Of a DNA stretch of 64,000 nucleotides, positions 60,991 through 64,000 are shown piece after piece. This DNA comes from Pyrobaculum neutrophilum V24Sta (GTDB taxonomy: Archaea; Thermoproteota; Thermoprotei; Thermoproteales; Thermoproteaceae). Location: NCBI RefSeq assembly GCF_000019805.1, contig NC_010525.1, forward strand, positions 620,001 to 684,000. Direction: 5' to 3'. The notes under the pieces are model-generated. The model had not been told where the DNA came from, made no database searches, and saw only the letters and a program-made list of their open reading frames with translations. How positions within the stretch are numbered: the stretch's first letter is position 1; each line of letters begins with the position of its first letter. The translations under genes and the position numbers were made by a program.

Positions 60991-61330
60991 CCTTTGTCCT
61001 AATCTTGAGTCTTACGACGTCGTCGTGTTCCACGGCTTTTACAGCCCCGGCGGCCAGCGCTTGTTTATCTAGGCGGAGGTAGTAGAGTCCCTCCGCCTCG
61101 CCCCTAGAGGCGGGCACAGCTCCGCCGAAAGCCGAGCAGAGCTTCTCCAACAAGGCGTCGCAGTCCTCGAGATACGACGTGACTAGGTATATGGGGTTGC
61201 CGTGGTGCCCCTCGTATATCTCAACCACCAGCGGCAACTCCCCGAAGAACCGGCGCAACGCGTTGAAGACCTTCTCCAAGCTCTCCGTGGCGTGTACGAT
61301 AACGCTGATTTCTACATACCGGCAACGCAC
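60974..61330 (-). CDS. RNA-binding protein, archaeal exosome-associated type (COG1325)
   Basis: A 118-residue protein. [72 protein letters not shown] fits the archaeal RNA-binding family once predicted to be an exosome subunit. The gene heads an operon with Rpp30 and Pop5 and is divergent from L15e. The same order is common near exosome genes in other archaea. It starts at GTG 61330. Confidence 0.88.
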
Positions 61331-61401
61331 GTTTGCCCCCGGGGGGGCTTTATTAAAGCATGGCGTTGGAAAAGCTTAAAAAGACGCCATAGAGAGGTGC
61401 C

Positions 61402-61968
61402 GTGGCTCGGTCGGCGTATGGCTATATGGCGATGTGGTATAGGAAAATCGGCAGAGAGGTCCACGAGAGGTTGATGAGGAAGATCCTCATAGAGTGGAGA
61501 AGGGCGCCCTCCATTGTGAGAGTCGAGAGGCCGTTTAGGCTTGAGAAGGCGAGAAAGCTGGGCTACAAGGCCAAGCAGGGGGTAGTCGTCGTGAGAGTAA
61601 GGCTCATGAGAGGCCCCTTCAACAGGAGGAGGCCGGACTCCGGCAGAAGACCAAAGAGGATGGGCGTCTACGGCATAACCACCTGGAAATCCTGGCGCCA
61701 GGTGGCAGAGGAGAGAGCTGCCAGGAGGTACCCCAACCTGGAGGTCCTAAACAGCTACTGGGTAGCCGACGACGGCGTCTACCGCTACTACGAGGTGATA
61801 CTCGTCGACTGCAACCAGCCCACGGTCAGAGCAGACCCGCTCTACTCCGGCATATGCGGCAGGGAGGTGCCCAGCAGGAGGATAACGCGTAGGCTGAGGG
61901 AGAGGCAGAGGAAGCTGATTGAGCATCTAAAGAAGACGCTTCTGCCAAAGCTGAAGGGGGGACAGTAA
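61402..61968 (+). CDS. rpl15e: 50S ribosomal protein L15e
   Basis: A 188-residue, strongly basic protein. [18 protein letters not shown] at the start, [33 protein letters not shown], and [34 protein letters not shown] are L15e. It starts at GTG 61402 with GCTTAAAAAG about 26 bases upstream. It is shared by archaea and eukaryotes. The 100 bases after it contain only a GC-rich inverted repeat. Confidence 0.97.
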   Translation: MARSAYGYMAMWYRKIGREVHERLMRKILIEWRRAPSIVRVERPFRLEKARKLGYKAKQGVVVVRVRLMRGPFNRRRPDSGRRPKRMGVYGITTWKSWRQVAEERAARRYPNLEVLNSYWVADDGVYRYYEVILVDCNQPTVRADPLYSGICGREVPSRRITRRLRERQRKLIEHLKKTLLPKLKGGQ

Positions 61969-62068
61969 ACTTTTTAAACCATCACGTCAATACAACTGCC
62001 GCGACGGGCTACGGAGACCCGCCGCAGGCGGCGCTGTGAGGTAGCCTGACGGCGTCTGGGATCACTCC

Positions 62069-62923
62069 TTATCGCATCTCTCTGTATAGGTGCCCCACGT
62101 AGGCCAGATTCAGGGCGCCTCTCCCCCTGAGCCCCACGTCTAGGAGGAAGGCCAGATCCGCCGATCTTGCTAGGTTGTACATCGCCAAAGCCCAGGCCGC
62201 ATCCTCCGCCCTCCCCTGCATGTATACATACGTCGGCCGGCCCCCCTCCCCGTACATCCACACCTGGAGCTCGCCCAGGTTTATCTTCGACGCCTTACCC
62301 TCGGGCCTGCAGCCAAACGCGGCGTAGAACCGGTCTTTCCCAACGGCGTATTCAAGCTTGATCCTCCTCCTGGGAGCCTCCATCCCCATGATGGCGGCGT
62401 AGATATCCACGGCGGCGTATATCCTCTCCAGGGCGCGCATGGGCGTGTAGAGGCAGCCGCCCCAGGCGTCCCTTGCGCTACAGAGGCTGTAGTCGCCCCC
62501 CACGTAGGGCCTATACTTCACCGAGACCTCCACAAACTGGCCCGTCTTCTCCACGGGGATATCCACCTCCACGTCTGGCACAGGGAGGGATCTATACAGG
62601 GAGAGGGAGGCCGACAGCCACCCGTCCCCCACCACGTACACCACCTCGCCGCCGGCGAGAGCCCTCCTCACCTCATCAAAGCCGAAGACGTCGCAGGAGT
62701 CCACCACCGCGTCGTACCTCCCCTCCGGCTCTTGCACAAGCCGAACCGCCAAGACATCCCTTATAAAATCCAGCGTAAACAGCGGCTCAAAAGGCGGGAC
62801 GTCCAGGAGGGGGTCCGCCGGGTTGGCGGTCAAGAGGTCTACCTCAACCCCGCTCTCCCGGAGGAGATACGCCAGGTAGGCGGAGCCCGCCTCAAGCCCC
62901 CTAATCAAAACCCTCTCAGCCAT
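62069..62923 (-). CDS. Rossmann-like protein of unknown function, coupled to thyX
   Basis: A 284-residue protein. The start MAERVLIRGLEAGSAYLAYLLRESGVEVDLLT has the beta-alpha-beta pattern of an NAD/FAD-binding fold, though the GxGxxG is changed to GLEAGS. Four cysteines are scattered (DSCDVFG, SLCSARDAWGGC, FGCRPEG). VSVKYRPYVGGDYSLCSARDAWGG... may be a substrate domain, as in FAD-dependent oxidoreductases. No family is certain. It overlaps the thyX stop by 8 bases, so the two are co-translated. Confidence 0.6.
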   Translation of the reverse strand: MAERVLIRGLEAGSAYLAYLLRESGVEVDLLTANPADPLLDVPPFEPLFTLDFIRDVLAVRLVQEPEGRYDAVVDSCDVFGFDEVRRALAGGEVVYVVGDGWLSASLSLYRSLPVPDVEVDIPVEKTGQFVEVSVKYRPYVGGDYSLCSARDAWGGCLYTPMRALERIYAAVDIYAAIMGMEAPRRRIKLEYAVGKDRFYAAFGCRPEGKASKINLGELQVWMYGEGGRPTYVYMQGRAEDAAWALAMYNLARSADLAFLLDVGLRGRGALNLAYVGHLYREMR

Positions 62924-63650
62924 TTACCGCCAGAGCCAGCCAAGGCTTCTCCGGGAGCGGGCCGTGCTTCTCCTCGGCGTCTTTTACGGCGTATAGGCGG
63001 CAGTCCTCGCCCTTCGGCACCTTGGTGCAGAAGTCCCTGTGGAGGCTGGGCAGGTCGTCCCACACCAACTTGGCCAGATTCGGCCAGAGCCTCCAGACGT
63101 GGGCGTACATCTGCCAGCAGACGTGTCTAATCTCGGCCTGGGCGGCGTAGGCGCACCTCAGGGGGACGAAGTTCAGCAGAAGCTCCCTGGCGTTCATCTG
63201 GACGGCGAAGAGGACGGCGGTGGCGTTGGGGAGGACCATCCTGGCGTGCTCCGGCCTCCAGCCCTCCCTAAGCTTCACGTAGTCCTCGTAGGCCCTCTTG
63301 AGGAGGTCGGCGGGGAAGCCCCTGGGCACTATGAACCTGATCTCCCTCCGCGCGTAGTCGACGTAGCGTTGTGACTCAGACCAGTAGGAGGCGAGCCTGT
63401 GTCTTATGAACTGGGTGTGGCAGGCGCGGGAGCACTCCACGAGGAACTGAGCCCCCATGAACTCGAAGACAGACCAGTGGCCCTGCCTGTAGAAAGCCGA
63501 GATGCGCCTCGCCACGACGTCGCCGCCCTGTTTAAGCGCCTCCTCTAGGGGGACGCCCCGGTAGAGCACGTCGGTGAAGGAGGACACCAGCTCCTCCGAC
63601 CCCCACGACCCAACCAGGGCAACCCTAGGCGTGTGGGACACCAACACCAC
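62916..63650 (-). CDS. thyX: Flavin-dependent thymidylate synthase
   Basis: A 244-residue ThyX, which makes dTMP from dUMP with FAD and methylenetetrahydrofolate. The signature RHRLASYWSESQRY (RHRxxSxxxxSxRY) is present, as are SVFEFMGAQFLVECSRACHTQFIRHR and NARELLLNFVPLRCAYAAQAEIRHV. The start is GTG 63650, with GGTTTTTAAGTC about 25 bases upstream. It explains how the cell makes dTMP without ThyA. Confidence 0.96.
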   Translation of the reverse strand: MVLVSHTPRVALVGSWGSEELVSSFTDVLYRGVPLEEALKQGGDVVARRISAFYRQGHWSVFEFMGAQFLVECSRACHTQFIRHRLASYWSESQRYVDYARREIRFIVPRGFPADLLKRAYEDYVKLREGWRPEHARMVLPNATAVLFAVQMNARELLLNFVPLRCAYAAQAEIRHVCWQMYAHVWRLWPNLAKLVWDDLPSLHRDFCTKVPKGEDCRLYAVKDAEEKHGPLPEKPWLALAVNG

Positions 63651-63804
63651 AGCTCAACAGCCCCATGACTTAAAAACCTAGGCGTCTTTTCCACATATTA
63701 CAAAGCCCCGCTCGGCGGTTGAAATCGCGGTGTTGTTGAGAGCGGGTGCGTCGCCGTCTGTGGGATGGGCGGCAAAAGCTTTTGTACCGGCTCCATCTTT
63801 CGAC

Positions 63805-64000
63805 GTGGTTAACATCACTTTTTTGAACGTGTCTATTCCGAAAAACGTCATCAACGAGACACTCCAGGTGCTAAATAGGACTAGGGAGGGGCCTGTCACG
63901 ATCTCGAACGCGCCGGAGGTCCCCATGTGGCTTCAACACGCCTTGCTTGCCATATACTTCGCCTTGCTCGCGCTGGCTATCCTGTTGATGATGCACTACA
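63805..64000 (+). CDS. Membrane or secreted protein, cut by the window end
   Basis: From a GTG at 63805 the frame reads MVNITFLNVSIPKN, VINETLQVLNRTREG, PVTISNAPEVPMW, LQHALLAIYFALLALAILLMMHY and is still open at the edge. An external-looking part with several N-x-S/T sites is followed by a membrane helix. The AAAAGCTTTT box (63775-63784) fits a leaderless promoter. Family unknown; the C-terminus is missing. Confidence 0.5.
   Translation, partial: MVNITFLNVSIPKNVINETLQVLNRTREGPVTISNAPEVPMWLQHALLAIYFALLALAILLMMHY

Overview
The window looks like chromosomal DNA of a hyperthermophilic crenarchaeon of the Thermoproteales, most likely a Pyrobaculum species. It is GC-rich and packed with genes that often overlap by a few bases. 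GTG starts are common. A TATA-like box usually sits about 24-28 bases before the start codon, as expected for leaderless mRNAs. Gene content agrees: TFB, RFC small subunit, NMD3, archease, a TIP49-like ATPase, ribosomal proteins L13e, L15e, L38e and P1/L12, ether-lipid enzymes (EgsA and a UbiA-type prenyltransferase), pyruvoyl SpeD and A-type ATPase subunit I. Two tRNA genes carry short introns. The species is inferred and was not checked by any search.

Layout. 0-8 kb: L13e (cut by the window edge), small membrane proteins, tfb, rfcS, a degenerate TGS-domain GTPase, isocitrate dehydrogenase, NMD3. 7.1-9 kb: a DNA m5C methyltransferase divergent from a PD-(D/E)XK nuclease. 9-15 kb: pheT, small nucleic-acid proteins, a YbaK-type deacylase, archease, hexulose-phosphate synthase, adenylate kinase, EgsA. 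15-18 kb: citrate synthase and an AT-rich ORF between two identical 27-bp hairpin repeats. 18-25 kb: TIP49, site-2 protease, P1, L38e, an unusual thioredoxin reductase. 25-26 kb: S19-S17. 26-32 kb: XPF nuclease, GH1 glycosidase, GAPDH/PGK operon. 32-42 kb: ThrRS, SpeD, DUF4346 protein, tRNA-Ser, MobB/PadR/inositol-phosphate synthase operon, a membrane HdrDE-like oxidoreductase, a lone Cas4, a GTPBP1-like GTPase, pyrophosphatase. 42-53 kb: two paralogous AtpI genes around the L22-S3-L29-Rpp29 block, prenyltransferase, HAD, MscS-like protein, RNase HI. 53-64 kb: tRNA-Val, NucS, class III aminotransferase, SufC/SufB with two attached genes, RNase P proteins Pop5 and Rpp30, an exosome-type RNA-binding protein, L15e, ThyX.

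The window is dominated by information processing (transcription, replication and repair, ribosome and tRNA maturation) mixed with central metabolism. No CRISPR array, rRNA operon or intact transposon was seen. The most interesting items are: (1) a tRNA-Val gene whose encoded CCA overlaps the ATG of the RNase HI gene; (2) an S10-type ribosomal operon cut so that S19-S17 and L22-S3-L29-Rpp29 lie 20 kb apart; (3) four candidate C/D box sRNAs and a structured, possibly bistable intergenic element at 50.2 kb; (4) perfect palindromes sitting on promoters, one at a 27-codon mini-gene; (5) four dispersed hairpins resembling ends of IS200/IS605 elements; (6) several enzyme-family members that have lost catalytic motifs.
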